NCBI GenBank assembly: GCA_965248495.1
Contig: CBDFJL010000003.1
Location: 2,232,001 to 2,296,000, forward strand
Source: CAUYXS01 sp965248495
GTDB taxonomy: Bacteria; Chloroflexota; Dehalococcoidia; Lucifugimonadales; Australimonadaceae
Length of the DNA: 64,000 nucleotides
Direction: 5' to 3'
Part shown: positions 52,823 through 61,102 of the stretch, piece after piece
Numbering within the stretch: the first letter of the stretch is position 1
How the letters are laid out: the number at the start of each line of letters is the position of its first letter
Position numbers and translations under genes: made by a program
Notes under the pieces: model-generated
The model's database searches: none
Told to the model about the DNA's origin: nothing
The model's input: the letters and a program-made list of their open reading frames with translations, nothing else

Positions 52823-53118
52823 TCATGCTGGCCATCAACCCACCTACGGGTTGCCTGCAGGGTTCTCCCCATCGCACCCTGAGCACGGGCTCAGCGGGTA
52901 GTCGCAATCGTGCACTCGCAAGCCTTGTCAGGTCACGAGCTCGACTGCGGTTCAGACGCAGGGGTGCGACCTCCCGCCCTGCGTCGCCGATTTCGTGAGC
53001 TGTTTCTGTAAATTGCATTGCGACGTTGACTGTATGGGCCTCTCGGAACTGCCCCTGCTCCTGGCATTGGGGGCTGACCCGGTAGCCCGTCGTCGGGCGG
53101 GCGCAAGACAATAGCCCT
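52823..53118. other. Region between divergent lipoproteins P1 and P2
   Basis: About 296 bp without a supportable gene. It should hold the divergent promoters of P1 and P2; I see no clear -35/-10 pair. Confidence 0.4.
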
Positions 53119-54576
53119 ATGGTTCGCCCAGTATGCTCTCTCGTTGCGTTGATCGCGGGTCTCGTGGTGCTCGCGGGATGCAGCACCACCCCACCCAACG
53201 TGACGCCTCCTCCGGTCGATGCCATAGCTCCATCTGCGCAGCCGCCCAATCCCGCCGCGCCGCCGCCGACCACACCGAAGCACAGCGCTACCCCCGCGCC
53301 CCTGACACCGACCCCTGCGCCGCCGACTCCCCGGCCGCCTGGACAACAGTCGCCCCGGTCCTTGCCAACCCCCGCCCCCACCGCGGTCTCGGCGCCGGCG
53401 CCCGTGCCCACCCGGGCCTCCGCACAGGCCGTGCCCGCCGATGTCGTGCGGGTCACGCCCGCCGGTCAGCCCTGGCGGGAGGCCCCGTGGCTGCCGTGCG
53501 ACGAGGACGGACCGACGACACTGTCCGCGTCGCCACTTGACCCCGCGGCGGTACGCGTCGTCACGCCCCTCGGTAAGATGGGGACCTCCCACGTCACTCC
53601 CACCGACCACCTTTACATCCGCCATGATCGGCCCTACGCCTTCCCGCCGCCGTATGACGTCGTTTCCCCGGCCGACGGACAGATCGTCAGAATCGGCACC
53701 ATGTCGGGGCACCTGCGACCCGCCAGCGGAGGCCAGGGCCAGATCGAAGACTATCGAATGGTCATCGAGCACTCGTGTACGCTGTTCACCATCTTCATCC
53801 ACGTGGGCACCCTCGCCCCCGAGGTCCTCGCTGTCACCGGCGAGGTCGTCGCCGATGGCCGCGGCTGGTATCCCAGCCCGGAGAGCCCCCCCGTGCAGGT
53901 CAGGGCGGGCCAGCCCGTCGCCAAGGTCGGGGAGCATACCTTCGACTTCAGTCTCCACGACGCCAACGTTGCGCTCGAGGGCTTTGTGGACCCCGATCGC
54001 TACGCCGGGGAGAGTTGGAAGATCCACACCGTGGATCCCTACGACTACTTCGAAGAGCCAGTCAGGTCGCAGCTCCTCCAGAAAAACATGCGCACCGCCG
54101 AGCCCAGGGGCGGGAAGATCGACTACGACATCGACGGCCGGCTCGTCGGCAACTGGTTCCTCGATGGCGTCGAAGGCTACGCGGGCTCGGTGGGCGATGG
54201 TCTCCCTTATTGGGCGGCGCACCTGACCATCGCCTACGACCTCTACGACCCTGCCCAGGTCAGGGTCTCCATCGGCGCCCAGACCGGGATCGATGAGGGC
54301 CCCTGTAGCATTTGCGGCAACGTCTACGCCGTGGCCGGCGACGGGCCCGACCCAGCCGGTGTCTCGGTCGCGTCCGGGGCGGTGACGTACGAGCTGCTCG
54401 GACGGCTCCACGTGGGCCCGGAGCGGGAGTTGACGGCGCCCGACGAGCAGGTGCGCCTCGGCGTGCTCCTGACCCAGCTCCTGGATGACCGAACGATCAA
54501 GGTCGAGGTCTTCCCGGGCGTCACGCCCGACCAGGCAACCGATTTCACCGACGCGGTGAGCATCTACCGGCGCTAG
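53119..54576 (+). CDS. Lipoprotein of the local paralogous family (copy P2), intact
   Basis: The 485-residue protein has a lipobox VVLAGC (Cys21), a Pro/Thr-rich linker of about 90 residues, then the shared domain: LGKMGTSHVTPTDHLYI, VVSPADGQIVRIGTMSG, EDYRMVIEHSCTLFTIFIHV, VRAGQPVAKVGEHTFDFSLH, DPYDYFEEPVRSQL and DGRLVGNWFLDGVEG. SPADG-x-I-V, I-E-H, F-I-H-V-G and V-R-A-G-Q-x-V-A-K-V-G strongly recall M23/LytM (lysostaphin-fold) peptidases, but the HxxxD and HxH zinc ligands are not in place. It is likely a non-catalytic or altered cell-surface relative. Confidence 0.65.
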   Translation: MVRPVCSLVALIAGLVVLAGCSTTPPNVTPPPVDAIAPSAQPPNPAAPPPTTPKHSATPAPLTPTPAPPTPRPPGQQSPRSLPTPAPTAVSAPAPVPTRASAQAVPADVVRVTPAGQPWREAPWLPCDEDGPTTLSASPLDPAAVRVVTPLGKMGTSHVTPTDHLYIRHDRPYAFPPPYDVVSPADGQIVRIGTMSGHLRPASGGQGQIEDYRMVIEHSCTLFTIFIHVGTLAPEVLAVTGEVVADGRGWYPSPESPPVQVRAGQPVAKVGEHTFDFSLHDANVALEGFVDPDRYAGESWKIHTVDPYDYFEEPVRSQLLQKNMRTAEPRGGKIDYDIDGRLVGNWFLDGVEGYAGSVGDGLPYWAAHLTIAYDLYDPAQVRVSIGAQTGIDEGPCSICGNVYAVAGDGPDPAGVSVASGAVTYELLGRLHVGPERELTAPDEQVRLGVLLTQLLDDRTIKVEVFPGVTPDQATDFTDAVSIYRR

Positions 54577-54862
54577 GGCCTCGGCCGTAATACGCGATCG
54601 CTCAGGATAGCGTCTGAGGCCTCGGACGGACGGACCGAAACGATGGCCGCTGAACAGGAGACGAGGAGCCTGCTCGGAACATGGGCTGAGCCCCTCCTAG
54701 CGCTCACCCTATTCTGGCCGCTCCGAAAGGGAGTCCTTTTGGCTATTCGCAGCACTTTCCTTGACAGCCCTGGCGATCCGCATGGCGAGGCGTTCTTGTA
54801 GTGGAGTTGGTGGCCTGCATCGTTGATGCGAGCGCCCGCCCCGCAATACGCTCGTTGGCGTG

Positions 54863-56279
54863 ATGAGGTTGTTCGTGTTCAGCCTGGCGCTCACGGCGCT
54901 AGCAGCTGCGTGCTCCGGAGACGGAACTCCTCTGACGGGGACGGCATCCACGCCGGCTCCTCAGCAGACCCCCTCGCCCCGCATGTTGGCACTGAGCCCA
55001 ACACCCACCACCGGGCCTGACCGCGCGTCCTCCGATGCGCCGGCCCCGCTTCCCCCAGCGCCCACCGCCAGGCCTGGCCGAGCCTCCCGCGATGCACCGG
55101 CCTCGGCTAGCCCAACATCCTCTGGCGTGCCCGCTGCCGCCACGCTAACCCGGACGCCGATGGACGCGCCGATCCCGGAATGCTCCGCCACCGCTCCGCT
55201 GTTCGAGGTCTCCCCACTGCGCCTATCCGACATCCGTGGGCTCGTCCCCCTGGGCAATCTGAACCCACCAGGGCACACCTTCCCCTCGGCGCACCTCTAC
55301 TTCTATATCCGAACGGAGGACCCGACGGATCCCGCAAGTTCCACCGCCATCGTTCCCGTTTTCGCACCCGCCCACATGTGGATCACCTCCGTCACCATCA
55401 CGGAGTATCTATCCACGGATACGCCGCTCACGGATTATTCCTTTCGGTTCAGCCCCTGTGCCCAGGTCTCGGCATACTTCCACCACGTTCGGACCCTCAC
55501 CAGGGACCTGGCCGATCGCCTCGGGCCCTTTGACCCGGACACCTGCGTGGCTGAATCTACGACCGGTGGTGAACCACGCCGCGTGTGTAGGAAACACATG
55601 ACGATCGCAGTAGAAGTACAGGAAGGCGAGCTGATCGGCACGGCGGGAGACGGTGGGAGCCTGGCCATGGACTTCGGCATACGGGACGCCCGGGTCACCC
55701 CACTCGCGTTCGCGAACCCATCTCGCCTGTTCTCGAACCCGAGTGGATTCGACCAGTTTCATCTGGGTGTGTGCGATCGACTACTACCCTCCCGATCTCC
55801 GCGAAGAGCTGCGGGCCCGGTTGGGCGACTACTCCGGACAGACACCGAGGACGATGGCTCCGATCTGCGGGGAGGTCGAGCAGGATGAGCCGGGCACGGC
55901 CCAGGGCAAGTGGTACAAACTCGGCACCGTGGAACCGCTCGGTGAGGACCAACACCTCGCCCTCGTCCACGACAACGTGGACCCATCGAGAGGCGTCTTC
56001 TCTGTCGGCACCTCGGTTCCCGGCCTGGAGCGCAACGCCTGGTTTTTCACTCCTCAATCTTCCGGTGGCGTCAACCGAGACTTCAGCCAGGTCACCGCGG
56101 ACGGCGCCGTTTATTGCTACGAGCCTGTAGGCCGGTCGGGGTGTCCTCCCGGCACTCCCCTGGTTATCCTCTTGCAGATGACCAGCGAAACCACCATCCG
56201 GATCCAGAAGCGCGACGTCGCTCGATGCGACACCGGCCCCTGGACCCTCGACGCCGACTCCGTCGACTTCGAGCGCTGA
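54863..56279 (+). pseudogene. Lipoprotein of the local paralogous family (copy P3), frameshifted
   Basis: ATG 54863 gives a signal with ALTALAAACSGDGTP, nearly the same as P1, a long Pro/Ala/Thr linker, then VPLGNLNPPGHTFPSAHLYF, TDYSFRFSPCAQVSAYFHHV and FDQFHLGVC. At about 55770 the frame shifts by one base. The next frame continues IDYYPPDLREELRARLGDYS, GKWYKLG, DNVDPSRGVFSVG and NRDFSQVTADGAVYCYE. The order of blocks equals P1. A terminator-like hairpin follows at 56377. Confidence 0.6.
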
Positions 56280-56376
56280 ATTCAGGGCCGGCACATTCCC
56301 CGAAGGGCTTGAGCGTTGCGCACACTGGCAAAGATTTAACTGAATTAGCTAGAGCTTTTGAGCAACCAAGCCCCCT

Positions 56377-56394
56377 CCCGAGCCTACGCTCGGG
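56377..56394. terminator. Hairpin after lipoprotein P3
   Basis: CCCGAGC, CTAC loop, GCTCGGG, about 100 bp after the P3 stop. No U tract. Confidence 0.45.
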
Positions 56395-56402
56395 GGCCGT
56401 CC

Positions 56403-56440
56403 GTGTTCATGGTAGAGATGGGAGAGAGCCTACCTCCACC
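56403..56440 (+). repeat. 38-bp palindromic repeat, copy b
   Basis: GTGTTCATGGTAGAGATGGG then AGAGAGCCTACCTCCACC, the reverse complement of copy a with a few changes. Confidence 0.65.
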
Positions 56441-56682
56441 CCAGATCGGCGCTCGCACCCTCAGTTAGCACCTGGCCCTTCGACTGCCACCAGGCGCTTT
56501 TGCCACTTTAAGGCTGGCGGGGTACCCCTCAAGCCCGCCTCAACGAATGTCTAAGCCTTACCTGGACCTGGTCGCAAGCCTAGCCTCGCGCGCACACGCA
56601 CTTTTGCGGGCGGTGTCGCCGGTGTCGCGGTGTGGTGCGGCCGGCGAACCAGGCTGGAGGGCAGTGGCCTGGACGTATCGGC

Positions 56683-56718
56683 TACGAAACCGCTGCTCTA
56701 CCACTGAGCTACGATGGC
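56683..56718 (-). other. tRNA-Thr(CGT) 5'-half fragment
   Basis: On the minus strand from 56718: acceptor-like GCCATCG, TA, D-arm GCTCAGTGGTAGAGC, and the 5' anticodon stem GCGGT with loop TTCGTA (anticodon CGT). The 3' anticodon strand ACCGC, variable loop and T-arm are missing; the sequence diverges in the anticodon loop. This is the same kind of footprint as the tRNA-Ser fragment at 1761, so it is an attachment-site scar. Confidence 0.7.
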
Positions 56719-56829
56719 CCCCTCACTCATCGGCCTTGTTCCTGCCTTCCGACGCAAGTCCCAAAGCCGGGTTTGACAGCAGCTTTGACAGCAACCCGGG
56801 TCAGGCTCCCGCCCAAGGGCTAGCCGCCA

Positions 56830-57158
56830 TGCGTTCCGCGGCCTCTCGTTGGAGTTCCGGAGCCACGGGCGTTGAGGAAGCTCTCACCCTCCAGCAAGGA
56901 TTCGGGATACCCACATGGGCGACCCTGGGAACTAGGGGATTGAGAGCAGTGGAGTTTCCACCGTTGCCATTCGCCGTGGAAGTAGTCATCGGGGCCAACG
57001 CCGACAAGGATGGACGCGAAGCAGCACAAGCCTCGGTCCAGCGGTTCCGAAGCGAAGGTCGGCGAACCCGCCTGATGTTTCCACCCGATGGTCTCAATGA
57101 CTCTAACGACGCTTTACGAGCGGAACTCGGAGGCCGAAGGCGAGGGTGCGGAGATTAA
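56830..57158 (+). pseudogene. TOPRIM-domain fragment of a phage-type primase
   Basis: The visible part reads GVEEALTLQQGFGIPTWATL, GTRGLRAVEFPPLPFAVEVV, IGANADKDGREAAQASVQRF and LMFPPDGLNDSNDALRAEL: a TOPRIM domain (E in G-x-E, then D-x-D in ANADKDG) as at the end of phage/plasmid primases. The N-terminal zinc and catalytic domains are missing; upstream, the open frame runs through the tRNA-Thr scar. It is the leftover of an element integrated in tRNA-Thr. Confidence 0.65.
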
Positions 57159-57267
57159 TTCTGAGGCATATATTTACCGACAGATCGCGGGAGGTCGGCC
57201 CAGACTGCCGATGGCGGCAGGCTTATTCATCGGGTCCTAAGCATGGCCAAATTAAGGAGGGGTTCGC

Positions 57268-58305
57268 ATGGGAGAAATTCTAGGGATTGGGTGTACACAT
57301 ACTGGGCTCAATGGCACCGCCGAAGGGCTACGCGCCACCTGGAGTAGGCGCCGAGCGCTTCGGCTGCAGAGCCCGGATTTGCGACCCGAGTTCAAGGATC
57401 CAGAAAATTGGCCGCCGCAAATGCGTGCCGAGATTGGCGATGACGACGGCGCAAAAGTTGCGGAGACATACTGGAACGAATTAGTCAGAGGGTTCAGAGA
57501 GGCACGGAAAGCGATTGATGACTTTGACCCTGACTTCGTATTGATTTATGGGGACGATCAGTACGAAGCCATTCGAGAGGACCTGGTTCCGCCGTTCACA
57601 GTCTTCGCCATCCCAGAGTTAGAATCAAAGCGTCGTTCCCCGAGTGGCGATGAAGGTGGAGCCGCCCAGGTTCCGACGATTAAGGGGCACACTACGGCAG
57701 CCAACCACATTGTAAGTGGGTTGATTCGCGAAGGATTCGACATCAGTTGCTCGTGGCGATTGCCAAACGGCGAAGCCTACGGGCACGCATTCGTGAACAC
57801 GGTGGATTACTTGAGCTTCGATGGACAGGGTTTCCCTTGGCCAGTGGTGCCGCTTGCCGTCAATTGCTATGGAGTTGGCCTACGCGTTCCTTCCGACAGG
57901 TTCCCAGATCCGAACGAAACACCACCGCCCTCACCAGCACCGTGGCGATGCTACGACCTGGGGAAAACTGTGGCGAGGATCATCCAAGATAGCCCCTGGA
58001 GAGCTGTGATTATTGGATCTTCAAGTTGGTCCCACGCCTTCTTGACGGCCAACAGCAGCTACTTATGGCCGGACGTAGACGCCGACCGCGCGCGTGGAGC
58101 CGAACTCAGGTCGGGGGAGTTCGCAAAGTGGCGGGAGCTAGACCCTGAACAGATTTTGGACTCTGGGCAACATGAATTCCTCAACTGGGCATGCTTGGCT
58201 GGATCGATGGAAGGGAGAGAAGCAGAGATCATCGCCTACTGCGAGGCGTACATATTCAACTCGACGCGAGTGATAGCCCGATTCCCTGTCCCGGGTAAAC
58301 ATTGA
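57268..58305 (+). CDS. Extradiol ring-cleavage dioxygenase, class III (LigB-like)
   Basis: A 345-residue protein of the LigB superfamily. It has the N-terminal GIGCTHTGLN (metal His), then the FDPDFVLIYGDDQYE strand, IKGHTTAANHIVSGLIREGF, YGHAFVNTVDYL (second His), PVVPLAVNCYGVG and VIIGSSSWSHAFL (GSS-x-S-H). Class III enzymes open catechol-type rings using Fe(II). AAGGAGG precedes ATG 57268. Base composition is visibly more AT-rich than the core genes, suggesting transfer. No LigA-like small subunit is adjacent, so it is a single-chain type. Confidence 0.82.
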   Translation: MGEILGIGCTHTGLNGTAEGLRATWSRRRALRLQSPDLRPEFKDPENWPPQMRAEIGDDDGAKVAETYWNELVRGFREARKAIDDFDPDFVLIYGDDQYEAIREDLVPPFTVFAIPELESKRRSPSGDEGGAAQVPTIKGHTTAANHIVSGLIREGFDISCSWRLPNGEAYGHAFVNTVDYLSFDGQGFPWPVVPLAVNCYGVGLRVPSDRFPDPNETPPPSPAPWRCYDLGKTVARIIQDSPWRAVIIGSSSWSHAFLTANSSYLWPDVDADRARGAELRSGEFAKWRELDPEQILDSGQHEFLNWACLAGSMEGREAEIIAYCEAYIFNSTRVIARFPVPGKH

Positions 58306-58496
58306 TTCCTAGGGTCTGCTGTTAGCTGTAAGCGACCGAGATCCTCGGTGAGTCTCACTGCGGCCTGGGCGCAGGGCCAACGGCCCAAGGGCGGTATCAC
58401 GGCAGCTGCCACCGCCCGGGCATCGAGTCCGCGGTCCGGGAAGGAACCCGGTGAACGTCCAGCGCTGGAACAAGGTTGTTGACGATCCAGGCAGGG

Positions 58497-59126
58497 TTAG
58501 CCGTCGGCTAGCAAGAGCTGCCTGATAGCTGACTTCACCCAGGCCTCGAAATGGGCGGGCGCCCACCCAGACTCCACTACCATCTCCCTGTAGGTGAAAG
58601 GGCTCACGATGGCGGTGAAAATATCATTGGCCTCGATTGCATCAAGGCCCGAGCGCAGAGTGCCAGCCCGTTCACAGGCTTCGAACACCCTCGCGCGGCC
58701 GGCGCGTCCCCGCGCCTTGCCCTCTTCCAGGATCGCGCCGAGGCCGGGCTCCGAAGCGCTAGCCCTCGCGGCTGCCTCGTAGACATCGATGTTGCGCTCG
58801 AACAGCCGTAGGTCGAACTCGACCATGAGGTCTATCTGTTTACCGCGGTCTCCATCCGCGGCTCGCACGGCCTCGATGAGGTCGAGCACCCCGGCCTGGG
58901 TGTCCATCGAGTCCATGATGGCATCGATGATCGCCCGCTTGTTTCGGAACCGTGCGTAGACCGTCGGCTCTGAGACGCCTGCTGATGCGGCGATTGCCTT
59001 CATCGATGTCGCGGAGTAGCCGCTCTGGACGAAGAGGGCTCGAGCCGCGTTGGCGATCTTCATTCGCGTGGCCTCGGCCAGCGAACGGCGGTAGTCCGAG
59101 TCGTATATGCGTTTGCTGGTTGACAT
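58497..59126 (-). CDS. TetR-family transcriptional regulator
   Basis: The 209-residue protein starts with the TetR HTH: MKIANAARALFVQSGYSATS, then MKAIAASAGVSEPTVYARFR and NKRAIIDAIM. The C-terminal ligand domain is helical and variable. It is divergent from the membrane protein 59176-59862, with 49 bp between the starts, so it probably represses that gene and itself. An inverted repeat lies between them. Confidence 0.92.
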   Translation of the reverse strand: MSTSKRIYDSDYRRSLAEATRMKIANAARALFVQSGYSATSMKAIAASAGVSEPTVYARFRNKRAIIDAIMDSMDTQAGVLDLIEAVRAADGDRGKQIDLMVEFDLRLFERNIDVYEAAARASASEPGLGAILEEGKARGRAGRARVFEACERAGTLRSGLDAIEANDIFTAIVSPFTYREMVVESGWAPAHFEAWVKSAIRQLLLADG

Positions 59127-59161
59127 TAGAGTGCTTATATATTAGATATTGTATCACTCTA
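59127..59161. promoter_or_regulatory. Candidate TetR operator
   Basis: TAGAGTG and CACTCTA arms flank an AT-rich 21-bp core (CTTATATATTAGATATTGTA) containing promoter-like TATATT and TATTGT hexamers. It fills most of the divergent tetR/membrane gene gap. Confidence 0.5.
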
Positions 59162-59175
59162 TTCGAGGTGACCCC

Positions 59176-59862
59176 ATGCACTTCTCGAAGATCACCGGTA
59201 TCGCAGGCATCGTGTTCGTCTTTCTCGTCGGCGTCTTCAACATCGTCCTTGGCGCTTCGTCCCCGCCGGCGAATGATGCGTCCGCGGCGGAGATTGGTTC
59301 GTACTACACCGCCAATGGCGGGGCAATGGTGCTTATCAGTGTCATCGCGCCGCTCGTTTGGGTCGCGTTGCTCGTGTTCGGGGCCGGAGTCTTCGCCAAA
59401 GTGCGCGGGCACGAGCTCGGTAGTGGCGAGGCGTGGGGATACATCGGCCTCCTCGGCATCCTTATGCAGAACGCGCTATTCGCCACCGTCGTCGCAATCG
59501 ATGTCGCGTTCAACGTTGGCGCGGAGTCCCTAGCGGCGAACGCTGGGGTCACCGAGATGCTCTGGCGATTCCAACACGCCATATTCACCCTCAATGGCGT
59601 GAGCCTCGCGCTGGTGCTGACCGGCTTCTCGATCGCGGCTCTGCGCGCCGGCCTGATCCCGAGGTGGCACGCCTCGGTTGGGTTCGTGAGCGCGGCGCTC
59701 CTGTTCGCGAGTGCAGCCTCGGTCACGCCTGCGGTCGAAGGTAGTTGGGCCGCGTTCATCGGGCTGCCCGGGTTCCTTCTCTGGCTCGTTTGGATTCTCT
59801 CAATGGGCGTTCGTCTCATCAAGGCGCCAGCCACCGCATCACCCGCTGTGGTTACCGCGTAG
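59176..59862 (+). CDS. Polytopic membrane protein (DUF4386-like)
   Basis: From ATG 59176 the 228-residue product has six to seven hydrophobic helices (ITGIAGIVFVFLVGVFNIVL; AMVLISVIAPLVWVALLVFG; LALVLTGFSIAALRAGLIPR; FIGLPGFLLWLVWILSMGVR). No transport signature is seen. The layout resembles small DUF4386-type proteins often paired with TetR regulators. Function unknown. A palindromic terminator follows at 59940. Confidence 0.6.
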   Translation: MHFSKITGIAGIVFVFLVGVFNIVLGASSPPANDASAAEIGSYYTANGGAMVLISVIAPLVWVALLVFGAGVFAKVRGHELGSGEAWGYIGLLGILMQNALFATVVAIDVAFNVGAESLAANAGVTEMLWRFQHAIFTLNGVSLALVLTGFSIAALRAGLIPRWHASVGFVSAALLFASAASVTPAVEGSWAAFIGLPGFLLWLVWILSMGVRLIKAPATASPAVVTA

Positions 59863-59939
59863 CAGCGACCGCACGAGCGCAGAGAGGGAGGGAAGGCCAC
59901 CGTTCCCCCAGCGTCCTGATGACAGTGCGGGTAGCTATA

Positions 59940-59967
59940 AGATGCCCCGCCATATGGCGGGGCATCT
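59940..59967. terminator. Perfect 28-nt palindrome downstream of the membrane protein
   Basis: AGATGCCCCGCC and GGCGGGGCATCT pair around a central ATAT. It lies 78 bp after the stop and 3 bp before repeat copy c. There is only a weak T-containing tail. Confidence 0.6.
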
Positions 59968-59970
59968 GTC

Positions 59971-60009
59971 GTGTTCGTGGTGGAGATGGGGGAGAGTCGA
60001 TCTACACGG
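59971..60009 (+). repeat. 38-bp palindromic repeat, copy c (diverged)
   Basis: GTGTTCGTGGTGGAGATGGG then GGAGAGTCGATCTACACGG. The second half differs from copies a, b and d. Read in reverse it ends TCGACTCTCCCCCATCTCCA then CCA, which looks like a tRNA or tmRNA 3' terminus. Confidence 0.55.
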
Positions 60010-60168
60010 TGAACACCGCCAACTATACCGAGCGCGTGTTGCACATTCCTGTCGCCTAGCACGAGGCTGACCACCGCGCGGCGCGGCGCCTTCAGGTCCT
60101 GGCCCGAGCTGGAGGCTAAATTCCAGGAGTACCTGCGCATCCGTGCGGCGTCCTGGCCCCGATATTGG

Positions 60169-60542
60169 CTAGACCTCGGCGTTGAAGATATAGCGGTAGA
60201 ACTTCCACTCGCCGTTGATCCTCTTTACCACGAAGACCTCGCGATTGCCTTCGCCGCCCTCGGGAGTCTGGCCTTTGGGCGTAATGGTGCCGTGAGAACG
60301 AGTGCGGACGAAACCGAGGTCGCCGCTGAGCTCGATCTCCTCCACGTCGAACTCCACGTCGAAGTCGAGCTTCGACAGGAAATCCCCATATAGCGCCACG
60401 ATCTGCTCAATGCCATAGCCGTGGGGAATGGCTGGCCGATAAACACAGCATCGTCGGCGAAGACTCCCCTGATCAAACCCAGATCAGCTTCCTTCAACCC
60501 GCGCCGGTAGGTCTGTACTAAGGACCTGATTTCGTCGTTCAT
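60169..60542 (-). pseudogene. SnoaL/NTF2-like protein, frameshifted
   Basis: From ATG 60542 (after GGGAGG) the frame reads EIRSLVQTYRRGLKEADLGL and IRGVFADDAVFIGQPFP, then shifts near TTCCCCAC (about 60425). The next frame gives GYGIEQIVALYGDFLSKLDF, SGDLGFVRTRSHGTI and REVFVVKRINGEWKFYRYIF. Together they form one SnoaL-like (ketosteroid-isomerase-fold) domain of about 125 residues. A one-base indel in the C run restores it. Confidence 0.65.
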
Positions 60543-60548
60543 CGCCAC

Positions 60549-61102
60549 CTCCCATTGGATGTCACACCGAAGATGCAGACGATCAAAATGCGTATTAGGT
60601 TGGCTTGTCTTGGTGAGCTGAAGGGAAAATCAGTCGCACCACCCGATCGATGAAAACGTAGTCCCAGCCCCAATTGAGGAGCACTGCAGAGCCGGTTGCG
60701 AAATCCGATTAACTCATCGTAGCAGCACCACCCGTGTTCATGGTGGAGATGGGGGAGAGCCTATCTCCACCTCAGCGCCTAGGTTCCGACTGAAGTCCTG
60801 GGGTCCAGACCGGTGGATTTGATCGGCCGACCGAGGGTCGGTCTAGCCACTCCGTTTGCATCGATGCTGACCAACATCGGAACGTGCCAATGCTGTCCCG
60901 TTGATGAGCACGTTGTTTCCCATCGGCGGGTTGAGAGCTGGGCACGCGCTACCAACCGCACACAGACTGCATCCAGCCCTGGCGTGCTAACGTGCGCGCT
61001 TCATAAGGATGCCAGCACGACTCGGGCCTGTGGGACTGGATTGTGCTTCCCCTGAAGTGAGGCCAACGCTACCTCGAACGCACAAGGAACAAGGAGTAAG
61101 GG
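60549..61102. other. Intergenic region before formate dehydrogenase
   Basis: About 550 bp with no supportable gene. It contains repeat copy d (60734-60772) and, at its end, the AAGGAG ribosome site of the dehydrogenase. Confidence 0.5.
60734..60772 (+). repeat. 38-bp palindromic repeat, copy d
   Basis: GTGTTCATGGTGGAGATGGG then GGAGAGCCTATCTCCACCT. It is nearly the exact reverse complement of copy a. GGTGGAGAT and ATCTCCACC form a 9-bp stem. Confidence 0.7.

Noticed and set aside
52933..54411. 492-codon minus-strand open frame opposite lipoprotein P2
   Set aside because: Low-complexity Gly/Arg-rich shadow; the plus strand has a signal peptide, lipobox and conserved blocks.
56683..56718. Intact tRNA-Thr(CGT)
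   Set aside because: After the anticodon the sequence cannot form the 3' anticodon strand, variable loop or T-arm; only the 5' half is present.
59971..60009. A tmRNA (ssrA) gene ending here on the minus strand
   Set aside because: Only the last ~25 bases resemble a tmRNA/tRNA 3' end. No matching 5' acceptor strand or tag-peptide frame in the following 400 bp on that strand.
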